Translations under genes and position numbers: made by a program
From: Ignavibacteria bacterium
Lineage (GTDB): Bacteria > Bacteroidota > Ignavibacteria > Ignavibacteriales > Melioribacteraceae
Direction of reading: 5' to 3'
Length of the DNA stretch: 6,906 nt
NCBI GenBank assembly: GCA_011049495.1
Contig: DSBF01000410.1
Coordinates: 1 to 6,906, forward strand
Notes under the pieces: model-generated
What the model saw: the letters and a program-made list of their open reading frames with translations, nothing else
What the model was told of the DNA's origin: nothing
Database searches by the model: none
Shown: piece by piece, positions 1-5,573 of the stretch
How the letters are laid out: each line of letters opens with the position of its first letter
How positions within the stretch are numbered: position 1 is the stretch's first letter

Positions 1-189
1 GTCTTAGTTAAACACGGTGTAAGCTATCCCATCGCAATGCCCGATGTTTCTACTAAAGCAAAAGCTCAAAAGTATATTGGGCTTGATATGGAAAAATTAA
101 GAAAAGAAAAACACGAACTTCTTAACACATCCGCAAAAGAATGGGATAGAATCGCAAAAGAAAGACAGGGAACTTTAATAGAATATTAA
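1..189 (+). CDS. C-terminal end of an unidentified protein (5' truncated by window edge)
   Basis: The frame starting at base 1 stays open for 62 codons and ends in TAA at 187-189. The fragment reads VLVKHGVSYPIAMPDVST and so on: a short hydrophobic/loop part, then a highly charged, probably helical tail rich in Lys and Glu, ending GTLIEY. No start codon can be assigned because the frame is open to the window edge; an in-frame ATG at 37 is probably internal. The codon use matches the downstream genes, and a strong hairpin terminator lies 12 nt after the stop. Both support a genuine gene end. I do not recognise the family from this tail and assign no function. Confidence 0.75.
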   Translation, partial: VLVKHGVSYPIAMPDVSTKAKAQKYIGLDMEKLRKEKHELLNTSAKEWDRIAKERQGTLIEY

Positions 190-201
190 GTTGTTTTTAC
201 C

Positions 202-240
202 CCCCGGAATCAAAACGATTCCGGGGAAGATTCTTCTCTT
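202..240 (+). terminator. Intrinsic terminator of the upstream gene
   Basis: A perfect 10-bp stem, CCCCGGAATC (202-211) with GATTCCGGGG (217-226), encloses a 5-nt loop AAAAC. A pyrimidine-rich tail follows (TTCTTCTCTTT from 231) rather than a pure T run. It lies 12 nt after the stop codon of the truncated gene. The stem is strong and GC-rich; the interrupted T tract makes it slightly non-canonical. The minus-strand side has no T tract, so it should act in one direction only. Confidence 0.75.
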
Positions 241-334
241 TGGTAAATTATTTTAAATAGAGGATCAGAGGATTTTTAGGTGGGAAAATTTTGTAAAACT
301 AGTTTTTAAAGAACTCTATAACAAATTTGGGATA

Positions 335-462
335 AACCTTCGAGGTAAGGATATGCGTTTTATGTAGTTTTTCCTCGAAGGTTGCTAAGTTGGCTAGCAA
401 CGTTGAAGGTCAAAAATTAGTGACTCGCCAGAGTTCGGCGAAGTCTGACGACCTTCAACGTT
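335..462. repeat. Chain of three inverted repeats sharing arm bases (REP-like or structured RNA)
   Basis: Hairpin A pairs AACCTTCGAGG (335-345) with CCTCGAAGGTT (373-383), 11 bp with a 27-nt loop. Hairpin B pairs GTTGCTA (381-387) with TAGCAAC (395-401), 7 bp with a 7-nt loop. Hairpin C pairs AACGTTGAAGGTC (399-411) with GACCTTCAACGTT (450-462), 13 bp. Inside C a second stem pairs GACTCGCC (422-429) with GGCGAAGTC (437-445), with one bulged A. A and B share bases 381-383, and B and C share 399-401. The six-base core ACCTTC occurs at 336 and 451, and its complement GAAGGT at 377 and 405, so A and C are related palindromes. All stems are visible directly; a function as a REP/MITE-like element or as a transcribed RNA is inference. 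Confidence 0.7.
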
Positions 463-474
463 AATAACTTGTAG

Positions 475-514
475 CCGCAGACCTGTCTGCTTCAGGCAGG
501 CTTTATGTCTGCGG
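475..514. repeat. Nested GC-rich hairpin
   Basis: The outer arms CCGCAGAC (475-482) and GTCTGCGG (507-514) pair perfectly over 8 bp. Inside, CCTGTCTG (482-489) pairs with CAGGCAGG (493-500) over 8 bp with a single G-U and a 3-nt loop CTT. C482 is used by both stems, so at full length one of them gives up a pair. The segment is far more GC-rich than its surroundings and sits directly after the three-hairpin chain. It resembles short dispersed palindromic elements, but no second copy is in this window. Confidence 0.65.
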
Positions 515-533
515 TGGTAACCTCTCGGAATCA

Positions 534-551
534 AAACAAAATCCTTTGTTT
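534..551. repeat. Small AT-rich hairpin
   Basis: AAACAAA (534-540) pairs with TTTGTTT (545-551) around a 4-nt loop ATCC. The arm overlaps a 12-base sequence, CGGAATCAAAAC (526-537), that also occurs at 205-216 inside the upstream terminator. Only A-T pairs plus one G-C make the stem, so it is weak; a role is not evident. Confidence 0.35.
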
Positions 552-767
552 CGACAAGTAGTGTGGTTTTTTCGATTAGCAAAAAAAATAACTTCATATA
601 ATTCAATCACATACGGAGACTATTTTTTTTTGAGCATACGTCAGAATTCAGGAATAAAAGGAACTTCTGTTATATTCACAATCTCAAGTGATCGAAAATT
701 TATAAAAAAAGCACTTTGCCACCTAATAATCCGCTGACCCCAGCAGTAACCAAAAATATTTTTCTTC

Positions 768-777
768 TATAAGTTTG
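768..777 (+). promoter_or_regulatory. Possible promoter -10/-7 element for the Nudix-led operon
   Basis: TATAAGTTTG contains TATAAG (5 of 6 to the sigma70 -10) and TAAGTTTG, which fits the TAnnTTTG -7 element known from Bacteroidota. Transcription would begin near 783, leaving about 43 nt before the ATG at 826. No convincing -35 or -33 partner is present at the right distance, so this is tentative. Confidence 0.3.
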
Positions 778-825
778 GATACTACTCACCTTTTTATGAT
801 TTTTGTTTGTACAAAGTTTACTGTT

Positions 826-1290
826 ATGAAGTTAACATCCTTCTTAATTGAAGCACATATTTTTCGTCAATCCCAAAACGGTGAAATAGAATTTCTTCTT
901 CTTAAAAGAGCTGAAGACGAAAAGTATCCCGGTATTTGGCAAATGGTGACCGGTTCAATAAAAAAAAGTGAAAAAGCTTTTCAAACTGCAGTTAGAGAAA
1001 TTAAAGAGGAGACAGGTCTCGTACCGAAAAAATTATGGGTTGTACCTAATGTAAATTCTTTCTATGAACCTGGTGAGGATTATATTTGCATGGTGCCGGT
1101 ATTTGCAGCGTTGGTTAATTCTAATTCGGAAGTAAATGTTTCAAATGAACATACCGAGTTCAAATGGGCTAATCTTGATGAAACAAAAAAATTATTAGCT
1201 TGGAAAGGGCAGCGAGTTTCGGTAGATACAATTCATGAATACTTTACAAAAGAAAGAAGTTTTCTAAATTTTGTTGAAATAAAATTATAA
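826..1290 (+). CDS. Nudix hydrolase, NudB (dihydroneopterin triphosphate diphosphatase)-like
   Basis: The 154-residue protein is a single Nudix domain. The Nudix box fits Gx5Ex7REUxEExGU exactly: Gly43, Glu49, then REIKEETGL at 57-65, whose glutamates bind the catalytic divalent metal. WQMVTGS just before the box, and EHTEFKW near 108-114 followed by LLAW, resemble NudB/FolQ enzymes, which remove pyrophosphate from dihydroneopterin triphosphate in folate synthesis. Other nucleoside-diphosphate-linked substrates are possible, so I give no gene symbol. I chose the ATG at 826 because the domain's first beta strand begins directly after it (MKLTSFLIEAHIF). An in-frame TTG at 775 and ATG at 796 add residues with no family-like character. 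No good Shine-Dalgarno precedes 826. It is probably the first gene of an operon, 13 nt before the PfkB kinase, and is likely cytoplasmic. Confidence 0.88.
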   Translation: MKLTSFLIEAHIFRQSQNGEIEFLLLKRAEDEKYPGIWQMVTGSIKKSEKAFQTAVREIKEETGLVPKKLWVVPNVNSFYEPGEDYICMVPVFAALVNSNSEVNVSNEHTEFKWANLDETKKLLAWKGQRVSVDTIHEYFTKERSFLNFVEIKL

Positions 1291-1291
1291 C

Positions 1292-1296
1292 AGGAG
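1292..1296 (+). promoter_or_regulatory. Ribosome binding site that decides the TTG start of the PfkB kinase
   Basis: AGGAG lies 7 nt before TTG at 1304-1306. No ATG or GTG is available in frame near the conserved N-terminal strand, so this site fixes the start codon of the kinase gene. Confidence 0.7.
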
Positions 1297-1303
1297 AAAT
1301 ATC

Positions 1304-2221
1304 TTGAGTATACTAATTGTCGGGTCAATTGCTTTGGACACCGTCGAAACACCGTTTGATAAAGTTGAAAATGCGCTTGGCGGTTCGGCAACATATTTTT
1401 CTTTAGCGGCAAGTTACTTCACAGGACCTATTAACCTTGTCGGAGTTGTCGGTGAAGATTTTTCCAAAGAAAACCTAAAACTTCTCGAAGATCATCACGT
1501 TGATTTGGAAGGACTGCAAATTGTCGAAGGAGGAAAAACTTTTCGTTGGGGCGGAAAGTATCATTACGATTTAAATAATCGCGACACATTATTCACTGAG
1601 TTGAATGTCTTTAAAGATTTTGATCCTATTATACCGGATAGGTACATAAAAAGCAGCCATGTTGTGCTTGGTAATATTCAACCTGAACTTCAGTTAAAAG
1701 TGTTGGAACAATTAGATAACCCCAAGTTTATCGTTTGTGATACTATGAACTTTTGGATCGAAGGTGCAAAGGAAAAATTATTGGAAGTATTGAAACGAGT
1801 TCACGTATTAATAATTAATGATTCCGAAGCAAGATTACTGACGCATGAGCCGAACCTAATTAAAGCAGCATCGATGATCAGAGAAATGGGACCGGAATAC
1901 TTAATAATTAAAAAAGGCGAGCATGGAGCTTTATTATTTGGCGAACATATGGTTTTCTCTGCTCCGGCTTATCCTATTGAAACTATTTATGATCCTACCG
2001 GCGCCGGCGACAGCTTTGCCGGAGGGTTTGCCGGGTATATGCACAAGACAAGTGATTTTAGTTTCGAAAATATAAAACGTGCCGTAATTTACGGCAGTAC
2101 TATGGCTTCTTTTTGTGTTGAAAAATTCAGTACAAAAGGTTTGGAAGATCTTTCTACATTGCAAATACATTCAAGATTTTTGGAATTTAAAGAACTTTCA
2201 AAATTTGAAGATGATGAATGA
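1304..2221 (+). CDS. PfkB-family carbohydrate/nucleoside kinase
   Basis: The 305-residue protein has the ribokinase fold. The N-terminal strand SILIVGSIALDTV leads to the substrate-site glycines GGSATYFS (26-33). NDSEA (172-176) is the usual family motif in the middle of the large domain, KKGEHGA (203-209) lies near the nucleotide site, and the PfkB signature DPTGAGDSFAGGF (230-242) holds the anion-hole glycines and catalytic base Asp236. Length is normal for the family. It transfers phosphate from ATP to a sugar or nucleoside hydroxyl in the cytoplasm; the sequence alone does not fix the substrate. Translation starts at TTG, supported by AGGAG 7 nt upstream and the need to include the first beta strand. 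Its 3' end overlaps mtnA by 8 nt (11 if mtnA starts at 2211), implying translational coupling. A role in methylthioribose or 5-deoxyribose salvage is therefore plausible, but this is inference from context. Confidence 0.9.
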   Translation: MSILIVGSIALDTVETPFDKVENALGGSATYFSLAASYFTGPINLVGVVGEDFSKENLKLLEDHHVDLEGLQIVEGGKTFRWGGKYHYDLNNRDTLFTELNVFKDFDPIIPDRYIKSSHVVLGNIQPELQLKVLEQLDNPKFIVCDTMNFWIEGAKEKLLEVLKRVHVLIINDSEARLLTHEPNLIKAASMIREMGPEYLIIKKGEHGALLFGEHMVFSAPAYPIETIYDPTGAGDSFAGGFAGYMHKTSDFSFENIKRAVIYGSTMASFCVEKFSTKGLEDLSTLQIHSRFLEFKELSKFEDDE

Positions 2222-3218
2222 TTTTAAAGCTTTAGAATACAAAGATGGTAATCTTGTTTTTCTCGATCAAACAAAACTCCCTCTCTCAGAAGTCTATATA
2301 GAAACCGATGATTATGAAAAAATAGCTCTAGCAATTGAAAAATTAGAGGTAAGGGGTGCTCCACAAATTGGCGTAGTTGCTGCTTACGGAATTGCTTTAG
2401 CATTTAAAGATGGTATTGAAAATCCGAAAGAACATTTCTTTAAAGTATACAACAGGTTATTAAACACAAGACCCACAGCGGTCAATCTCTTTTGGGCATT
2501 AAATAGAATGAAAATATTTTTTGAAAATAATATCGACTCAAATGATCTATTTAATCTTCTATTAAACGAAGCAAAGGCAATTCACATTGACGACATTGAG
2601 AAATGCGATAATATTGCTTCAAATGGTTTGGAAATATTTGACACACCGAAAACAGTATTAACACATTGCAATACAGGACAACTTGCAACCGGAGGGGGCG
2701 GGACAGCTTTCTATGTAATAAAGAAAGCTTATGAAAAGAGTCTAATAAAATTTGTTTATGCAGATGAAACGAGACCGCTTTTGCAAGGCAGCAGACTAAC
2801 TGCATTTGAACTTGAAAAAGCCGGAATTCCATTTAATATTATAACTGACTCAACAGCGGCAGTCCTAATGTCACAAGAAAAAATTGATTTAGTAATAACC
2901 GGTGCTGATAGAATTGCGTCAAACGGTGATACGGCAAATAAAATCGGGACTTACAATCTTGCCGTGTTATGTAATTATCATAAAATTCCTTTTTACATTG
3001 CCGCACCGTCTTCAACAATAGATACTTCACTAAATTCGGGAGATCAAATTCAAATTGAAGAAAGAAGTAAAGATGAAATAATAAAAATAAACGGTCAGCT
3101 AATCACAAAAGAAAATTACGACGTTTTTTCACCTGCATTTGATGTAACACCTCATAAACTTATTAAAGGAATTATTACTGAGAAAGCTTTTCATAAACCA
3201 CCTTTTAATTTCAAATGA
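2214..3218 (+). CDS. mtnA: S-methyl-5-thioribose-1-phosphate isomerase
   Basis: This 334-residue protein belongs to the eIF-2B alpha/beta/delta-like aldose-ketose isomerases. It converts 5-methylthioribose-1-phosphate to methylthioribulose-1-phosphate in methionine salvage. Hallmarks are RGAPQIG (47-53), RPTAVNLFWAL (86-96), THCNTGQLATGG (150-161) with catalytic Cys152, ADETRPLLQGSRLTA (183-197), TGADRIASNGDTANKIGT (229-246) with catalytic Asp232, and FDVTPHKLI near the end. Together these separate MtnA from the eIF2B and ribose-1,5-bisphosphate isomerase relatives, although family members can also accept 5-deoxyribose-1-phosphate. Two adjacent ATGs (2211, 2214) are possible starts; I use the second, and the open frame further upstream lies within the kinase gene. 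It overlaps pfkB at its start and recO at its end (ATGA at 3215-3218). No SAM riboswitch or other leader is visible, consistent with an internal operon position. The full salvage pathway is not in this window. Confidence 0.95.
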   Translation: MNDFKALEYKDGNLVFLDQTKLPLSEVYIETDDYEKIALAIEKLEVRGAPQIGVVAAYGIALAFKDGIENPKEHFFKVYNRLLNTRPTAVNLFWALNRMKIFFENNIDSNDLFNLLLNEAKAIHIDDIEKCDNIASNGLEIFDTPKTVLTHCNTGQLATGGGGTAFYVIKKAYEKSLIKFVYADETRPLLQGSRLTAFELEKAGIPFNIITDSTAAVLMSQEKIDLVITGADRIASNGDTANKIGTYNLAVLCNYHKIPFYIAAPSSTIDTSLNSGDQIQIEERSKDEIIKINGQLITKENYDVFSPAFDVTPHKLIKGIITEKAFHKPPFNFK

Positions 3219-3952
3219 GTAATCTTCAAAAAACGAGAGCAATTGTATTGTCAAAATTAAATTTTGGCGATACAAGTAAGATCGTAACACTTTACACGGA
3301 GAATTACGGGAAGGAAACTTGCATAATTAAAGGCGGTCGTTCGGCTAAATCTAAAATCGGCGGAATTATTGACGTAATGAATCACATAGAAGTTGTTTAT
3401 TATAAAAAAGAAAGCCGCGATATGCAGTTAATCAGTCAATCCGATCTTATCTCGCATTATCCTCACATCAAACAAAATCTTGACTCACTAAAATATGCTG
3501 CAAGTGTTTTAGAGCTTTTATATTCGCTTACTATTGCCAATGAGGTCAATAAAAAATTATACAAAGGTTCCGTAAAAATTTTGGATATGATGAACGATTC
3601 GATAGATAGTCCGCAATTATTATTTGTAAAATATTTTATGTTTTTTTTAGATGAGTTAGGGTATTCATTAAAAGAATATAATTGTAAAAAATGCGGTAAA
3701 GATTTGAATGTTTCAGAAGTAATTTACTATAACCATGAAAGAGGATTTTTGTGCAGTGATTGCGGAAAAAATGAGATTATTAACTATGAATTTTCAAAGG
3801 AACTTTTCAATTTATTGACTTGTCTAAGCGCTAAACAAAATCAATGTACTTATTCATTTGAAAACTTAAAGAAATTAATTCAGTTTTTTGAAAAATTTCT
3901 AAAGTATCACGTCCCGGAATTTAAAGGGTTAAAATCAATTTACACACTATAA
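3215..3952 (+). CDS. recO: DNA repair protein RecO
   Basis: The 245-residue protein matches RecO, the mediator that with RecR (and RecF) loads RecA onto SSB-coated single-stranded DNA and anneals complementary strands. The N-terminal OB-fold is recognisable from KTRAIVLSKLNFGDTSKIVT (6-25), the first strands of the barrel, with KGGRSAKSKIGG (39-50) as the usual basic loop. A helical middle follows, then a four-cysteine zinc-binding module at Cys157/Cys160 and Cys180/Cys183 (CKKC and CSDC). Length is typical (about 240-250). The start ATG overlaps the mtnA stop by 4 nt in an ATGA arrangement, indicating translational coupling. Nothing is missing or frameshifted. RecO is cytoplasmic and has no obvious functional link with its operon neighbours. 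Confidence 0.93.
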   Translation: MSNLQKTRAIVLSKLNFGDTSKIVTLYTENYGKETCIIKGGRSAKSKIGGIIDVMNHIEVVYYKKESRDMQLISQSDLISHYPHIKQNLDSLKYAASVLELLYSLTIANEVNKKLYKGSVKILDMMNDSIDSPQLLFVKYFMFFLDELGYSLKEYNCKKCGKDLNVSEVIYYNHERGFLCSDCGKNEIINYEFSKELFNLLTCLSAKQNQCTYSFENLKKLIQFFEKFLKYHVPEFKGLKSIYTL

Positions 3953-3966
3953 GATTAGTTTTGTTC

Positions 3967-3972
3967 GGAGGA
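3967..3972 (+). promoter_or_regulatory. Strong Shine-Dalgarno for the HtrA protease gene
   Basis: GGAGGA lies 6 nt before the ATG at 3979, in the 26-nt gap after recO. It is the strongest ribosome binding site in the window and fixes the start of the protease gene. Confidence 0.75.
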
Positions 3973-3978
3973 TAAATT

Positions 3979-5481
3979 ATGCGTATTAAAAATATTGCTG
4001 TGGCGTTAACTCTACTTGTTGTTGGAGTCATTTTTGGCGCAATCTTAGTTTCAAATTTTGGCTGGGTAAGACCTTCGTTAGCCGAAGTTGTTATCGGATC
4101 ACAAGAAGCACCGGTTCAAAATATAGATCCGGAGTTACTTTCTTTTAATAATGCTTTTATTGAAGTTGCGGAAAAAGTGACCCCATCTATTGTTCAAGTA
4201 AGAGTAATTTCAAGAATTGAAAGAGACGAAAGTAGACGCGACCCGTTTCATTTTTTCATGCCGTTTAGAGAAGACATTCCAAGAGAAAGACAAGGCTCAG
4301 GAAGCGGTGTAATTATTTCTGAGGACGGTTATATTCTAACCAACAATCATGTTGTTGATAATGCATCCCAAGTAACTGTCGATTTATCCGATCGAAGAAC
4401 TTTTGATGCTGAGGTTGTCGGAACCGATCCGCTGACTGATCTCGCCGTAATTAAAATTGATGCCGATGACCTTGATGTTGCCTTTTTAGGTGATTCGGAT
4501 AAAATTAAAGTAGGGCAGTGGGTTATGGCTATCGGTAATCCTTTAGCTTTTACATCTACAGTAACTGCCGGAATTGTCAGCGCAACCGGTAGAAGTCTTA
4601 ATCTTATAAAAGATAGTTATGGAGTAGAAAATTATATTCAAACCGATGCTGTAATTAATAGAGGTAACAGCGGAGGTGCTTTAGTCGATCTTAGTGGCGC
4701 TGTTATCGGAATTAATACTGCTATTGCAACTGATGGAATTACATCAAGCTACATTGGTTATGGTTTTGCAATTCCGATAAATCTCGCTAAATCAGTCGCA
4801 AGAGATTTAATAGCATTCGGAAGTATTAAACGAGGTTATATTGGTGTTAGAATTGAAGCGGTAAACGCGGCTACTGCAAAAGCAATCGGTCTTGATAAAC
4901 CCAAAGGAGTTTTAATTCAGGATGTTATGGAAGATGGCGCAGCTTCGCAAGAAGATATTCAAGCCGGTGATGTTATTCTTAAAGTAGATGATGTTGAAGT
5001 AAATCAACCGAATGAACTGCAATCTTATATTGCTAAACAAAGAGCAGGCGAATCAGTAACGTTAACTCTTTTTAGAGACGGAAAAACAATAACTCGAACA
5101 GTAACATTAAAAGCACGTGAAGATGATGAAACGGCAGTCTCAGCTTCAAATGAAAAGAAACCGGAACGTGATCTTGATAGAAAAATTACGGAACTTGAAA
5201 TAGAAAGCATCGGTTTGAAAGTAAAAGATATGTCTAATGAGCAATTGAAAAGCTTTAAGGTAAATAATGGTATTATAATTACCGAAGTTAAAAGATTCAG
5301 TAAAGCGTTTGATCAAGGATTGGGCAGAGGATTAGCAATTACCGAAGTTGATAGAAAATCAATTGATAATGTTATGGAGTTCGAAGATGTTATTAAATCC
5401 AAAGCAGGCGATGCAGTACTGCTAAAAGTTGTTGATTCTCAAGGTAATACAAGATTCGTTGGACTGGAAATCCCGAATTAG
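3979..5481 (+). CDS. HtrA/DegP-family periplasmic serine endoprotease with two PDZ domains
   Basis: The 500-residue protein has an N-terminal hydrophobic segment (about 6-25), acting as signal peptide or membrane anchor, with no lipobox cysteine. The trypsin-like domain spans about 57-285. Its triad is His124 (TNNHVV), Asp154 (LTDLAV) and Ser231 (RGNSGGA). The aromatic-rich stretch around 90-96 and the following basic residues fit the LA loop that gates DegP-type proteases. PDZ1 lies at about 287-378 (GYIGV onwards). A charged linker at 380-405 leads to a more divergent PDZ2 at about 408-498. The family degrades or refolds misfolded envelope proteins, often as cage-like oligomers. Two PDZ domains favour a DegP/DegQ-like rather than DegS-like layout, but I cannot choose between them and leave the symbol empty. 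It is probably the last gene of the operon, since a strong terminator follows 28 nt after the stop. Confidence 0.95.
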   Translation: MRIKNIAVALTLLVVGVIFGAILVSNFGWVRPSLAEVVIGSQEAPVQNIDPELLSFNNAFIEVAEKVTPSIVQVRVISRIERDESRRDPFHFFMPFREDIPRERQGSGSGVIISEDGYILTNNHVVDNASQVTVDLSDRRTFDAEVVGTDPLTDLAVIKIDADDLDVAFLGDSDKIKVGQWVMAIGNPLAFTSTVTAGIVSATGRSLNLIKDSYGVENYIQTDAVINRGNSGGALVDLSGAVIGINTAIATDGITSSYIGYGFAIPINLAKSVARDLIAFGSIKRGYIGVRIEAVNAATAKAIGLDKPKGVLIQDVMEDGAASQEDIQAGDVILKVDDVEVNQPNELQSYIAKQRAGESVTLTLFRDGKTITRTVTLKAREDDETAVSASNEKKPERDLDRKITELEIESIGLKVKDMSNEQLKSFKVNNGIIITEVKRFSKAFDQGLGRGLAITEVDRKSIDNVMEFEDVIKSKAGDAVLLKVVDSQGNTRFVGLEIPN

Positions 5482-5509
5482 CAAAAGAGACCCTTCCATA
5501 AAATCTCAG

Positions 5510-5540
5510 AAAGCGTCTCGTTTATTGAGACGCTTTTTTT
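5510..5540 (+). terminator. Intrinsic terminator at the end of the operon
   Basis: AAGCGTCTC (5511-5519) pairs perfectly with GAGACGCTT (5527-5535) around a 7-nt loop; one more A-T pair extends it (5510 with 5536). The 3' arm runs straight into seven T (5534-5540). It is canonical, 28 nt after the protease stop and 33 nt before aroC. Confidence 0.92.
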
Positions 5541-5547
5541 ATATTTG
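5540..5547 (+). promoter_or_regulatory. Possible -7 promoter element for aroC
   Basis: TATATTTG fits the Bacteroidota TAnnTTTG element and begins on the last T of the preceding terminator. Initiation near 5553 would leave a leader of about 20 nt before the aroC ATG at 5574. A clear -33 TTTG/TTG partner at normal spacing is missing, as that position falls within the terminator hairpin. The close terminator makes a promoter in this gap likely if termination is efficient. Confidence 0.4.
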
Positions 5548-5573
5548 TCTATACACAATAACCAAGTAATTAT

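Larger units (their letters stand above)
190..825. other. Long intergenic region with hairpin cluster, no convincing gene
   Basis: These roughly 636 bases separate the truncated gene from the Nudix gene. After the terminator (202-240) there is an AT-rich spacer, then chained inverted repeats at 335-462, a nested GC-rich hairpin at 475-514 and a small AT-rich hairpin at 534-551. From about 555 to 770 the sequence is AT-rich with homopolymer runs (for example nine T at 623-631) and shows no domain-like reading frame. Two short open frames exist (546-737 on +, 394-606 on -). Both lack a ribosome binding site, and the minus one simply reads through the hairpins. A weak promoter candidate lies at 768-777. 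Confidence 0.7.

Noticed and set aside
335..551. CRISPR array
   Set aside because: The repeats are inverted, unequal in length and not separated by regular unique spacers; no cas genes are nearby.
394..606. 70-codon open frame on - strand across the hairpin cluster
   Set aside because: Its translation is produced by the inverted repeats themselves and shows no protein-like conservation or start signal.
630..658. TTGAGC, 17 nt, AATAAA as a sigma70 promoter
   Set aside because: Only four of six matches in each element, within very AT-rich DNA where such matches are expected by chance.
546..737. 63-codon open frame on + strand in the intergenic region
   Set aside because: It starts at TTG with no Shine-Dalgarno, overlaps hairpin sequence, has no recognisable domain and lies in low-complexity AT-rich DNA.
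2115..2210. Upstream extension of mtnA to 2115
   Set aside because: The extra 32 residues lie entirely within the kinase gene and do not resemble MtnA N-termini; the ATGs at 2211/2214 fit the family length.
5487..5519. GAGAC (5487-5491) as an antiterminator arm pairing with GTCTC (5515-5519)
   Set aside because: Only 5 bp, against a 9-10 bp terminator stem, and no leader peptide or ligand-binding structure is present.
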